From: Prolixibacteraceae bacterium
GTDB lineage: Bacteria > Bacteroidota > Bacteroidia > Bacteroidales > Prolixibacteraceae
NCBI GenBank assembly: GCA_003450125.1
Contig: DMFR01000089.1
Span: 1 to 10,508, forward strand
Length of the DNA: 10,508 bases
Direction: 5' to 3'
The notes under the pieces are model-generated. The model saw only the letters and a list, made by a program, of their open reading frames with translations. It did no database searches and was not told where the DNA came from. Below, one piece after another: positions 1-6,729 of this stretch (positions are counted from its first letter, which is position 1; each line of letters begins with the position of its first letter). The position numbers and the translations under genes are program-made.

Positions 1-1416
1 TCTGGGAATCCGGATGGGAGAAGAGGTCCTTGATTCAACCCCCACAACAATCGCTTCATTGGTCAGATAACCATGGGCCTTTTTATCGATCATTAATAAT
101 CCTTCCTGAAGCCGCGTTCTGATTCTTTTGGGAAGTTTCTCATGCAAGGGAACAGAAACCAGGCCCGGATGGTATGATGATTCAGGTAAATCCTGAGAGA
201 ATTTACCATTTACAAAATCCGCCATTCGTTGTGTGGGTGCAAATTGGGTTCCCCCATTCAGGGCAAAGCACAAGCGCTCAATGTTCCTCTGAAACTCAAG
301 TCCAGCAAAAACACCCAAGTGCCTGAACTCTGCAAGGTCTTCAGGCCTAACCTCAACCACCATTCCGGAGTTGGCAAAGTCGGTATTTCTCTTGGTGGGA
401 GACATTCCGTTTACCACCATCTCTCCTGGAGCAGTAGCAGCAGGAACGATCATTCCACCGGGGCACATACAAAATGAGTATACGCCACGCTGGTCCACCT
501 GTTCTACAAACGAATAGCTGGCAGGAGGCAAATAGGGCCCCCGCAGTGGCTGGTTATACTGGATGGTATCAATGAGTGTTTGCGGATGCTCAGCCCTAAC
601 GCCCACAGCAAAGGTTTTGGCTTCGAGAGAAATGCCTTTGGAATACAACAATTCAAACATTTCGCGGGCCGAATGTCCTGTGGCCAGGATCACGGCTTCG
701 GCCTCAATGATGGTGGTATCCGAAAGCATGATTCCCGAGCAGCGATCATTTTCAATGATCAGGTCTTCGACACGGCTGTTGAAATGAATCTCGCCTCCTG
801 CTTCCAGTATTTTATTCCTGATACTGGTAATGATTCCCGGAAGCATGTTGGTACCGATGTGAGGATGTGCATCCACCAGGATTTCAGGCAGCGCTCCATT
901 GGCATAAAAGACTTCCAGTATCTTGCGTATATCGCCGCGTTTCTTGGACCGGGTATATAACTTACCGTCTGAAAAGGTACCTGCCCCACCCTCTCCAAAT
1001 CCATAGTTGGAATCAGGATCGACCAAATGCTCGCGGTGGATCTTGGCGATATCTCTCTTACGATCACTTACATTCTTTCCCCTTTCAAAAATAAGGGGTT
1101 TAAAACCAAGTTCTATTAATCGCAACGCGGCAAAAAGTCCTGCTGGACCTGCCCCAATAATAATGACCGGGGGTTTATGCTCAACCAGATCATATGTAAA
1201 CTCTATTTTTTCTTCTATGGGAAGTTCATCGATAAAAACTTCGACGCCCAAATTGACGCGTATAGCACGCTGACGGGCATCTACCGATTTACGCCTGACG
1301 TTGATCAGGAGAATACGGTTCTCATCGATGCGAAGTTTTTCAGCCAGAATTGGCTTGTAGAATTGTTCGTCGGACGCCTGTTTGGGCGTAAGCGACAGAT
1401 TAATTTCTTGTTTCAA
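1..1416 (-). CDS. FAD-dependent dehydrogenase, COG2509-like (3' end cut by window edge)
   Basis: Predicted cytosolic flavoprotein of the uncharacterised FAD-dependent dehydrogenase family (COG2509); substrate unknown. 472 codons are visible, and the C-terminus (probably some tens of residues) lies beyond the left edge. An N-terminal domain of about 80 residues precedes the dinucleotide-binding motif IIIGAGPAGLFAA (85-97), with the acidic FAD-ribose residue at E111 (IFER). Other family hallmarks are GFGEGGAGTFSDGKL (139-153), ATGHSARE (245-252), CMCPGG followed by the VVNGMS stretch (317-338), and GVESRTSSPIRIPR at the cut end (459-472). The frame has no usable ATG: a TAG stop lies nine codons upstream of KQEINLSL, so I choose TTG at 1414-1416; ATT or ATA just before it are less likely. 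That start is 2 bases after the porT stop, suggesting translational coupling. The reading frame is intact throughout. Family assignment is firm; biological role is unknown. Confidence 0.9.
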   Translation of the reverse strand, partial: MKQEINLSLTPKQASDEQFYKPILAEKLRIDENRILLINVRRKSVDARQRAIRVNLGVEVFIDELPIEEKIEFTYDLVEHKPPVIIIGAGPAGLFAALRLIELGFKPLIFERGKNVSDRKRDIAKIHREHLVDPDSNYGFGEGGAGTFSDGKLYTRSKKRGDIRKILEVFYANGALPEILVDAHPHIGTNMLPGIITSIRNKILEAGGEIHFNSRVEDLIIENDRCSGIMLSDTTIIEAEAVILATGHSAREMFELLYSKGISLEAKTFAVGVRAEHPQTLIDTIQYNQPLRGPYLPPASYSFVEQVDQRGVYSFCMCPGGMIVPAATAPGEMVVNGMSPTKRNTDFANSGMVVEVRPEDLAEFRHLGVFAGLEFQRNIERLCFALNGGTQFAPTQRMADFVNGKFSQDLPESSYHPGLVSVPLHEKLPKRIRTRLQEGLLMIDKKAHGYLTNEAIVVGVESRTSSPIRIPR

Positions 1417-1418
1417 AA

Positions 1419-2186
1419 TTATTCGAAATGAAAGCTAAAAATGAACATATTAGATGTCAGGCGTGAAAAAGCATTGGAGTAAACCTGTAACTGAGTACTT
1501 TTTGGTCCATTATCCAGTATATTGGTTAATCCAAAACTAAATTTAAGCTCCGTCGACAAGCGGAAAAACTGAAGATAAGAATCCCATCCCATCCCGGCTT
1601 CAATAGAAGTACTGAATGGTTTTAACCGTACCAAATCTTCCTGACCTGTTTTCGAAATATCTATACGATAGGCTACACCGCCAATTAAATAAGGTCTTTG
1701 GTTGTTCATCCGCCTGGCTTTATATTTGATTAACAGCGGGAAGTCAAGAAATGTTGATTTGATGGAAAAGTATTGTTTATCACCCGTATTATCATTGGCA
1801 TCAACAACAGGAATGTTATAGGTCAGCTTCCGCTCACCAAATGACATCCCGGGCAAAAATCGAAGGTCCAGATATTCAGTCATCCGCAAATTGGTAACAA
1901 TTCCAACGGAAAAACCTGGTGTCAGGCTTGTGATATCCGCTCTGATTTTTCGATCTGCCAAGATAACTTCCCCATTAACAGTTTCAGGAGTGGTAGGATC
2001 GAATTTGGGATTCTGACCGATGGTGTTATAATGTTGAATGCCAAAATCCAGGGCATTTAAACCCAGGGTAAATCCAAAATGAAGACGTTTGTCGTCAAAA
2101 GTGGTAAGATTCTTTACCACCTGCCTTTGGGCCAATGAATTGAACCCAATCATCAAAAGAAAGAATATATAAATGAAACGCTTCAC
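1419..2186 (-). CDS. porT: PorT/SprT-like outer-membrane beta-barrel protein, type IX secretion
   Basis: Predicted outer-membrane or periplasmic-side component of the Bacteroidota type IX secretion system, which exports proteins carrying a C-terminal sorting domain. The 255-residue product has a clear signal peptide (MKRF, hydrophobic stretch about 4-18, likely cleavage near SLA-Q at 19-20). Alternating aromatic/hydrophobic strands follow, typical of a small beta-barrel: LHFGFTLGLNAL, YLDLRFLPGMSFGERKL, FLDFPLLIKYKA, PYLIGGVAYRI, STELKFSFGL and the terminal MFIFSFHFE. Length is close to that of known PorT proteins. The start is GTG (2184-2186): upstream in frame there is a TAA four codons back and no ATG, and the signal peptide begins exactly here. 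It lies directly downstream of ubiE, an arrangement I recall for porT/sprT in this phylum. It could otherwise be a generic porin-family barrel; the neighbour and sequence style favour PorT. Confidence 0.75.
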   Translation of the reverse strand: MKRFIYIFFLLMIGFNSLAQRQVVKNLTTFDDKRLHFGFTLGLNALDFGIQHYNTIGQNPKFDPTTPETVNGEVILADRKIRADITSLTPGFSVGIVTNLRMTEYLDLRFLPGMSFGERKLTYNIPVVDANDNTGDKQYFSIKSTFLDFPLLIKYKARRMNNQRPYLIGGVAYRIDISKTGQEDLVRLKPFSTSIEAGMGWDSYLQFFRLSTELKFSFGLTNILDNGPKSTQLQVYSNAFSRLTSNMFIFSFHFE

Positions 2187-2227
2187 ACTACTAGATTTTT
2201 ACAACTGTTCATAAAACACCAATATTA

Positions 2228-2235
2228 CAAAATTA
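2228..2235 (-). promoter_or_regulatory. Candidate -7 box upstream of porT
   Basis: The minus strand reads TAATTTTG here, a full match to the Bacteroidota -7 consensus TAnnTTTG. It is placed so that transcription would begin about 35 bases before the porT GTG start. No clear TTTG/TTG -33 element is seen 17-23 bases further upstream, so this may be a weak internal promoter in the 62-base gap after ubiE, or a chance match in AT-rich DNA. Confidence 0.35.
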
Positions 2236-2248
2236 TTGTATGCCGGGA

Positions 2249-2971
2249 TTATTTTTGAGCGATGTAAATGGTGGCAATACCGAAAGTAAGGCGCTTCTGC
2301 CTTGATTTTGAAAATCCGCAACTCTTTAATACAGATAAAAATTTCTGGTCATCAGGAAAAGCCATCACCGATTCAGGCAAATATGAATAAGCCGAAGGGT
2401 CCTTTGAAATCAATCTTCCGACCAATGGCAATATAGTAAAAAAGTAAAAAAGGTAAAACTGTTTGAATGGGAAGTACTTTGGTTTGGAAAATTCAAGGAT
2501 CACAGCAACCCCATTTGGCTTTAAAACCCGATGGAATTCCTTTAATCCCTTTTCAAGATTTTCAAAATTACGAACCCCAAAGGCAACAGTAATGGCATCA
2601 AACTGGCGGTCAGAAAAAGGCATTGCCTCAGAATCCCCCTTTACAAATTTGATGGAGTCGCTCAATCCAAGCTTTTCTGCTTTGATCCTCCCGACATTGA
2701 GCATTTGCTCCGAAAGGTCAAAAGCGACAATCTTTGAAGGGTTTAATTTCAGGGCTGCAATGGCAAAATCACCCGTACCGGTTGCAACATCAAGCAACAC
2801 ATCGGTTTTATAGTCCGAAAGAATACGGATGGCCTTTTTTCTCCAGATCTTATCAATGCCCAGAGAAAGAAAATGGTTCAAAAAATCATAGCGTGGAGCA
2901 ATGTTATCAAACATTTGCTCCACCTGTTGTTTTTTGTGCTTATTTGAATCTTTATAAGGGATAACTTGCAT
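2249..2971 (-). CDS. ubiE: Demethylmenaquinone methyltransferase (UbiE/MenG)
   Basis: SAM-dependent C-methyltransferase. In a menaquinone-only phylum it is expected to convert demethylmenaquinone to menaquinone, the last step of respiratory quinone synthesis; it acts in the cytosol or at the inner membrane face. The 240 residues match the family's usual length. Visible motifs are the UbiE N-terminal signature (VEQMFDNIAPRYDFLNHFLS, 17-36), SAM motif I DVATGTGDFA (61-70), acidic loop FDLS (84-87), FGVRNF (131-136), FHRVLKPNG (146-154) and the late signature AYSYLPESV (194-202). It starts with ATG 7 bases after the end of the AIR synthase-like gene and is followed after 62 bases by porT, so it is probably co-transcribed with both. 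Nothing is truncated or frameshifted. Confidence 0.95.
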   Translation of the reverse strand: MQVIPYKDSNKHKKQQVEQMFDNIAPRYDFLNHFLSLGIDKIWRKKAIRILSDYKTDVLLDVATGTGDFAIAALKLNPSKIVAFDLSEQMLNVGRIKAEKLGLSDSIKFVKGDSEAMPFSDRQFDAITVAFGVRNFENLEKGLKEFHRVLKPNGVAVILEFSKPKYFPFKQFYLFYFFTILPLVGRLISKDPSAYSYLPESVMAFPDDQKFLSVLKSCGFSKSRQKRLTFGIATIYIAQK

Positions 2972-2978
2972 AATGAAA

Positions 2979-4016
2979 CTAATTCGCAGGAGTCATTTTA
3001 TCGATGTAGCCGAATGATTCATCATCAATTCGTATTTCACCTTTTGTGACATGCCCCAATGCAAAGAATGGCACCTTTAGACCGCTCATCAAATCCACAA
3101 AATCATCCACACGAGCAGGAACGACGCCAACAACAATGCGCCCCATTGCTTCGCCAAAAAGGAATGCATCTTTGCGCACCTCGGCATCAGAAGTTATATC
3201 AAATCCAAACCCTGAAGGCATTCCTGCACGTAAGAGGGTAAAAAACAATCCGCCTTTTCCTACAGGATTGGCAGAACTCAGTAATCCCTCTTTGATTAAC
3301 TGATTCATCACCTCATTCATGCGAACTTCCTGGTCGATATGAAAAACAGGCAATCCGGATTCAGAGACCTCATGGTAAAATTCCAGGTATTCCGATGAAT
3401 TTACGTCATCATACGACTGTCCAATCATAAATATATTGTTGCCCTTATTCTTGAAATTGTGGGTTACAATCTTTTCCTTGTCAGGTACCGACCCCATTAA
3501 ACTGATGATGATAGTTGGGTAAACAGGTCCATGAGCTGAAAAGTAATCGAACCGTATTTTCCGGTCTGTTAATTTAATATTGAATTTCTTACAGGCGTTT
3601 TCCAGTCCTTTTTTGGCCCCTGCGGCAATGAACTGCCCGTTTGGATCTGCGATATTGATATGGTATAAAAATGAACTGACAGCCTCAGGAACGGCACCAA
3701 AACAAACCATTTTACGAACAGCCCGGGCAATGAGCATTTCAGTTGCCTGCTGGGGATCAAATTCGAGATGGTGATGCAGGGCATGAGTGGTCATGGCCAT
3801 CAATTGTCCATTTTCAGAACTGAAAATACCTGTTTCATCGGTTTCCCCGTTAGACATGACAGAAACATCTATTGACGCTTCACTGAAGTCATTAAAATAA
3901 TTGATTGGAGCCAAATTGGGGTCTACCATTAAATTAAATATGATATCTTTAATATCTTGTTCTTCCGGAATCATATCTAGGGTAAATTCACGGATTTCTT
4001 CTTTTTGCTCGATCAT
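2979..4016 (-). CDS. AIR synthase-related protein (single PurL/PurM-like module)
   Basis: A 345-residue protein resembling one PurM-like half of FGAM synthase (PurL), with no full PurL and no amidotransferase domain. The C-terminal AIRS_C-type domain is recognisable: NNIFMIGQ (193-200), SSEYLEF (207-213), SSANPVGKGGL in place of the PurL SAHDxSDGGL loop (247-257), and AFLFGEAMGRIVV (284-296). The N-terminal half is shorter and more diverged than a catalytic PurL half and has a triple-His run (about 81-83). The PurL GNVSLYN loop appears replaced by DRKIRFDYF (about 151-159). Loss of these residues suggests an altered or lost ATP/substrate site, so a purine-pathway role is not assured. An ATG at 4049 would add 11 residues, but I prefer 4016 (MIEQKEE) because a promoter-like -7 box overlaps the upstream ATG. 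It is first in the minus-strand cluster, 7 bases before ubiE. Confidence 0.7.
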   Translation of the reverse strand: MIEQKEEIREFTLDMIPEEQDIKDIIFNLMVDPNLAPINYFNDFSEASIDVSVMSNGETDETGIFSSENGQLMAMTTHALHHHLEFDPQQATEMLIARAVRKMVCFGAVPEAVSSFLYHINIADPNGQFIAAGAKKGLENACKKFNIKLTDRKIRFDYFSAHGPVYPTIIISLMGSVPDKEKIVTHNFKNKGNNIFMIGQSYDDVNSSEYLEFYHEVSESGLPVFHIDQEVRMNEVMNQLIKEGLLSSANPVGKGGLFFTLLRAGMPSGFGFDITSDAEVRKDAFLFGEAMGRIVVGVVPARVDDFVDLMSGLKVPFFALGHVTKGEIRIDDESFGYIDKMTPAN

Positions 4017-4046
4017 AATGGGTCTGTTTACTTTTAAATACAGAAA

Positions 4047-4054
4047 CAAAAATA
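4047..4054 (-). promoter_or_regulatory. Candidate -7 box for the minus-strand cluster
   Basis: The minus strand reads TATTTTTG, matching TAnnTTTG. Transcription would begin near 4040, leaving a leader of about 24 bases before ATG 4016 and placing the alternative ATG at 4049 upstream of the transcript. No good -33 element is seen, so the call is tentative. Confidence 0.35.
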
Positions 4055-4063
4055 ATTAAGTAG

Positions 4064-4095
4064 TTTGTTATTCCATAAGTTTTCAGATATTTTTA
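4064..4095 (+). promoter_or_regulatory. Candidate promoter for the plus-strand SDR/LDH2/GT2 cluster
   Basis: TTTG at 4064-4067 is followed after 20 bases by TATTTTTA (4088-4095), seven of eight positions of the Bacteroidota -7 consensus TAnnTTTG. This spacing suits the phylum's -33/-7 arrangement, and the ATG of the SDR gene lies about 30 bases downstream. It sits in the divergent region shared with the minus-strand cluster. The DNA is AT-rich, so chance matches are likely. Confidence 0.35.
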
Positions 4096-4126
4096 ATTTT
4101 AGCTTTTCAATTAACCCATTAAATCA

Positions 4127-4888
4127 ATGAATCAGAAAATAGCTTTAATCACCGGAGCCACAGCAGGTATAGGTCGAGAAACGGCCTTTTTACTCGCCCA
4201 AAATAATTACAATTTAATCCTTACCGGACGAAGAAAAGAGCGGCTGGAATTGGTAAAGATGCAATTGGAGTCCAATTATAACTGTAAAGTCCAGCTATTA
4301 AACTTTGATATTAAGAAAAGAAAAGAAGTCGAGACGGCATTGTTATCCCTTCCCGAGGAATGGAAAGCAATTGACGTTTTAATCAATAATGCAGGATTGG
4401 CGGCAGGATTGGGTCCTGTAAATTCAGCAGATATGGATGATTGGGAAAACATGATCGATACCAACGTCAAAGGATTACTATATACCACCAGGATAATTTC
4501 TCCCTGGATGGTAGAAAGGCAAAGCGGTCATATTATTAACCTATCATCGATTGCAGGAAAAGAGGCCTATCCCAACGGGTCGGTTTATTGCGGAACCAAA
4601 CATGCTGTAGCAGCCATTACAAAAGCCATGCGCATTGAACTTATGCCCTCAGGAATAAAAGTTACCGCTATCGCCCCGGGAGCCGTGGAAACAGAATTTT
4701 CGTTGGTAAGGTTTCGCGGGGATCAGGAAAAAGCAGCACAGGTCTACAAAGGTTTTACACCCCTTCAGGCAAAAGACATCGCTGAAACCATCTTGTTTGT
4801 GATTACCCGTCCGGCCCATGTAAATATCGATGATTTACTGATCATGCCGATCAACCAGGCTTCTGCCAGAGATTTTAACCGAGTATAA
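4127..4888 (+). CDS. SDR family NAD(P)-dependent oxidoreductase, YdfG-like
   Basis: Classical short-chain dehydrogenase/reductase of 253 residues, cytosolic. The Rossmann glycine motif TGATAGIG is at 9-16, and the R36-R37 pair after the second strand suggests NADP(H) preference. NNAG is at 87-90, catalytic N113, S141, Y154 and K158 (YCGTK) have the normal 13-residue Ser-Tyr spacing, and PGAVETEF is at 184-191. The overall pattern, including PGAVETEFS and the VNIDDLLIMP end, is that of YdfG-type enzymes, which oxidise or reduce 3-hydroxy acids such as serine or malonic semialdehyde; the substrate here is inferred only from that likeness. The gene starts at the first ATG after the divergent promoter region. 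It is followed after only 8 bases by the LDH2-type dehydrogenase, so the two are probably co-transcribed. Confidence 0.9.
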   Translation: MNQKIALITGATAGIGRETAFLLAQNNYNLILTGRRKERLELVKMQLESNYNCKVQLLNFDIKKRKEVETALLSLPEEWKAIDVLINNAGLAAGLGPVNSADMDDWENMIDTNVKGLLYTTRIISPWMVERQSGHIINLSSIAGKEAYPNGSVYCGTKHAVAAITKAMRIELMPSGIKVTAIAPGAVETEFSLVRFRGDQEKAAQVYKGFTPLQAKDIAETILFVITRPAHVNIDDLLIMPINQASARDFNRV

Positions 4889-4896
4889 CAAACTAG

Positions 4897-5988
4897 ATGA
4901 TAAAATTTGACGCTAATTATTTAAAAGAATTCACCTTTCAGGTCTTTCGGCACATGGGTTGTCCAGATGCGGAAGCAATAGTGGCAGCCGATTGTTTAAA
5001 TCAGGCAGATCTAAGAGGGGTAGATTCGCACGGAGTGGCCCGTTTAAGCGGTTATGTGAGACTTTGGGAGTTAAAGCGACTAAATGCCTCTCCCAACATG
5101 AAGATCACCCACGAGACACCCAGCACGGCTGTTCTGGATGGTGATTTAGGCCTTGGTTTGGTAACTGCTCCTTATGCCATGCAAATAGCCATTGACAAAG
5201 CTAAAATAGCTGGTACCGGTTGGGTGGCTGTCCAGAATTCCAATCACTATGGAATTGCCGGTTACCATGCCATGCTGGCATTAGAGCATGATATGATCGG
5301 CATTTCAATGACCAATGCAAGCCCACTGGTGGCGCCTACATTTTCGAAAAGCCGCTTTCTTGGTACCAATCCCATAGCAGTGGCTATTCCTGCTCTCACT
5401 CAACCGCCTTTCGTAATCGACATGGCAACAACGACAGTTGCCAATGGCAAGCTGGAAGTCTTGCAGCGAAAAGGAGAAGATGCACCATTGGGATGGGCAC
5501 AGGATAAGGATGGAAATCCTACCACAGATGCATTCGCTCTTCGCAAAGGAGGCTCCATGCTTCCACTGGGGGGTGATCGTGAGCATGGAGGCCATAAAGG
5601 CTATTGCATGGGCGCTATGGTTGATATTTTCTCCGCAGTACTCTCAGGGGCTAATTACGGGCCTTGGGTACCTCCATTTGTACCGTTTCTGGAACCTCCT
5701 GCCAATCCAGTGGGTAATGGGATTGGTCATTTTCTTGGAGCTATACGCATCGATGCTTTCCGTCCGGCTGCTGAATTTAAGGCACACATGGACAACTGGA
5801 TTGAGACGTTCAGAAATGCAGAACCAGTTTTAGGACAAGATCGTATATTAATTCCGGGAGATCCTGAGAGAGAGTTAACTGTTGAACGTAAGAAAAATGG
5901 AATACTTTTGCATGAACAAGTAGTGAAGGATCTGAGAGAGTTGAGTGAAAAATTTAGTCTGGATTTCAATGATACCTTTACACAATAA
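4897..5988 (+). CDS. Ldh family (LDH2/MDH2-type) NAD(P)-dependent oxidoreductase
   Basis: Malate/L-lactate/sulfolactate dehydrogenase superfamily enzyme of the type unrelated to classical LDH; it interconverts a 2-hydroxy acid and a 2-oxo acid with NAD(P). The 363 residues are full family length. Visible hallmarks are RGVDSHGVARL with the conserved His (40-50, H45), NSNHYGIAGYHA (114-125, H117), GTNPIAVAIP (156-165), IDMATTTVANGK (174-185), HGGHKGY (230-236) and a GHFLGAIRIDAF segment near 281-292. These mark cofactor and substrate binding in the family, but which 2-hydroxy acid is used cannot be read from sequence. It begins with ATG 8 bases after the SDR stop and is followed 27 bases later by a glycosyltransferase. 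Two adjacent hydroxy-acid-type dehydrogenases suggest, without proving, linked substrates. Confidence 0.92.
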   Translation: MIKFDANYLKEFTFQVFRHMGCPDAEAIVAADCLNQADLRGVDSHGVARLSGYVRLWELKRLNASPNMKITHETPSTAVLDGDLGLGLVTAPYAMQIAIDKAKIAGTGWVAVQNSNHYGIAGYHAMLALEHDMIGISMTNASPLVAPTFSKSRFLGTNPIAVAIPALTQPPFVIDMATTTVANGKLEVLQRKGEDAPLGWAQDKDGNPTTDAFALRKGGSMLPLGGDREHGGHKGYCMGAMVDIFSAVLSGANYGPWVPPFVPFLEPPANPVGNGIGHFLGAIRIDAFRPAAEFKAHMDNWIETFRNAEPVLGQDRILIPGDPERELTVERKKNGILLHEQVVKDLRELSEKFSLDFNDTFTQ

Positions 5989-6015
5989 AAAAAACAACTG
6001 AAAGTTTTAACGTCC

Positions 6016-6726
6016 ATGTACGAAGCACTTATCATCACTCCGGTAAAAGACTCATTGAATACCACCATTGAGACCATTCAATCCATCCACCAATCGGAGG
6101 GAAAATTTTTCTATTGTATTTACAATGACTTTAGTACGGAAGAAACTACTCTCCAACTAAAGCAAATTCAAGACCAATATAATTTTGATCTGATTAATTT
6201 ATCGGACATAACTGATACCCCATCGCCTAATTACAGATTAGTGCTGCAGATGGCCCAAAAGAAAGCATTGGAGCTCAATATACCATTGATTATTGTTGAA
6301 TCAGATGTAGAGGTCAAAACAGCCACATTTAGGGAATTAATCCGGTATTCGAAACAATTGTATAATTGTGGAATGGTAGCCGCAATCACTGTCAATAGGG
6401 ATGGTGAAATAAACTTTCCCTATTTAAATTTTAAATCTTCCAAAAAAGATATTGTCAAGACCAAACACAGCCTAAGTTTTTGCTGCACATTACTGACAAC
6501 GGATTTACTAAAGCAATACAATTTCAAAACACTTTCCGTTGAAAAACATTGGTATGACGTGTCAATATCCAGGAAATCCATTCAACTGGGCTTGAATAAT
6601 TATCTGATAACCTCTATGGGCGTACTTCACAAGCCTCACAGCAGCCGGCCATGGAAACAATTGAAATACCAAAATCCAATCAAATATTATTATCAGAAAC
6701 TCATTAAACGACTCGACCGTATCTGA
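6016..6726 (+). CDS. Glycosyltransferase family 2 protein (small, GT-A-like)
   Basis: Predicted nucleotide-sugar-dependent glycosyltransferase of 236 residues, soluble, with no signal peptide or clear membrane segment. The GT2 pattern is present: N-terminal strand ALIITPVKDSLNTTIETIQS (4-23), YNDFSTEET (36-44, the D-x-S-x-x-T nucleotide-binding region), an ESDVEV motif at 95-100 standing where the metal-binding DxD lies, and HWYDVSISRKSIQLG (178-192) with VLHKP (203-207), resembling the catalytic-acid helix and terminal His of the fold. The C-terminus is basic (YYYQKLIKRL), which may aid membrane contact. Donor, acceptor and pathway are unknown; no polysaccharide cluster surrounds it. It is the last gene of the plus-strand cluster and stops 3 bases from the convergent nitroreductase. 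Confidence 0.75.
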   Translation: MYEALIITPVKDSLNTTIETIQSIHQSEGKFFYCIYNDFSTEETTLQLKQIQDQYNFDLINLSDITDTPSPNYRLVLQMAQKKALELNIPLIIVESDVEVKTATFRELIRYSKQLYNCGMVAAITVNRDGEINFPYLNFKSSKKDIVKTKHSLSFCCTLLTTDLLKQYNFKTLSVEKHWYDVSISRKSIQLGLNNYLITSMGVLHKPHSSRPWKQLKYQNPIKYYYQKLIKRLDRI

Positions 6727-6729
6727 CGA

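Noticed and set aside
229..1431. Several open frames on the plus strand (and a second minus frame at 759-1067) of 75-126 codons
   Set aside because: All lie inside the FAD dehydrogenase gene, whose minus-strand frame gives a full set of family motifs; the others show no motif or plausible composition.
2101..2120. Perfect 7-bp inverted repeat GTGGTAA/TTACCAC with a 6-base spacer
   Set aside because: It lies inside porT coding sequence, has no T-run and no matching partner site elsewhere in the window that I noticed; chance is sufficient.
2463..2964. Plus-strand open frames of 116 and 76 codons
   Set aside because: Antisense shadows of ubiE, which is complete and carries all family signatures.
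5438..5833. Plus-strand frame of 131 codons, and minus-strand frames at 5305-5595 and 5727-6077
   Set aside because: They overlap the intact LDH2-type gene in other frames, have no recognisable domain, and are rich in Trp/His/Cys as out-of-frame readings often are.
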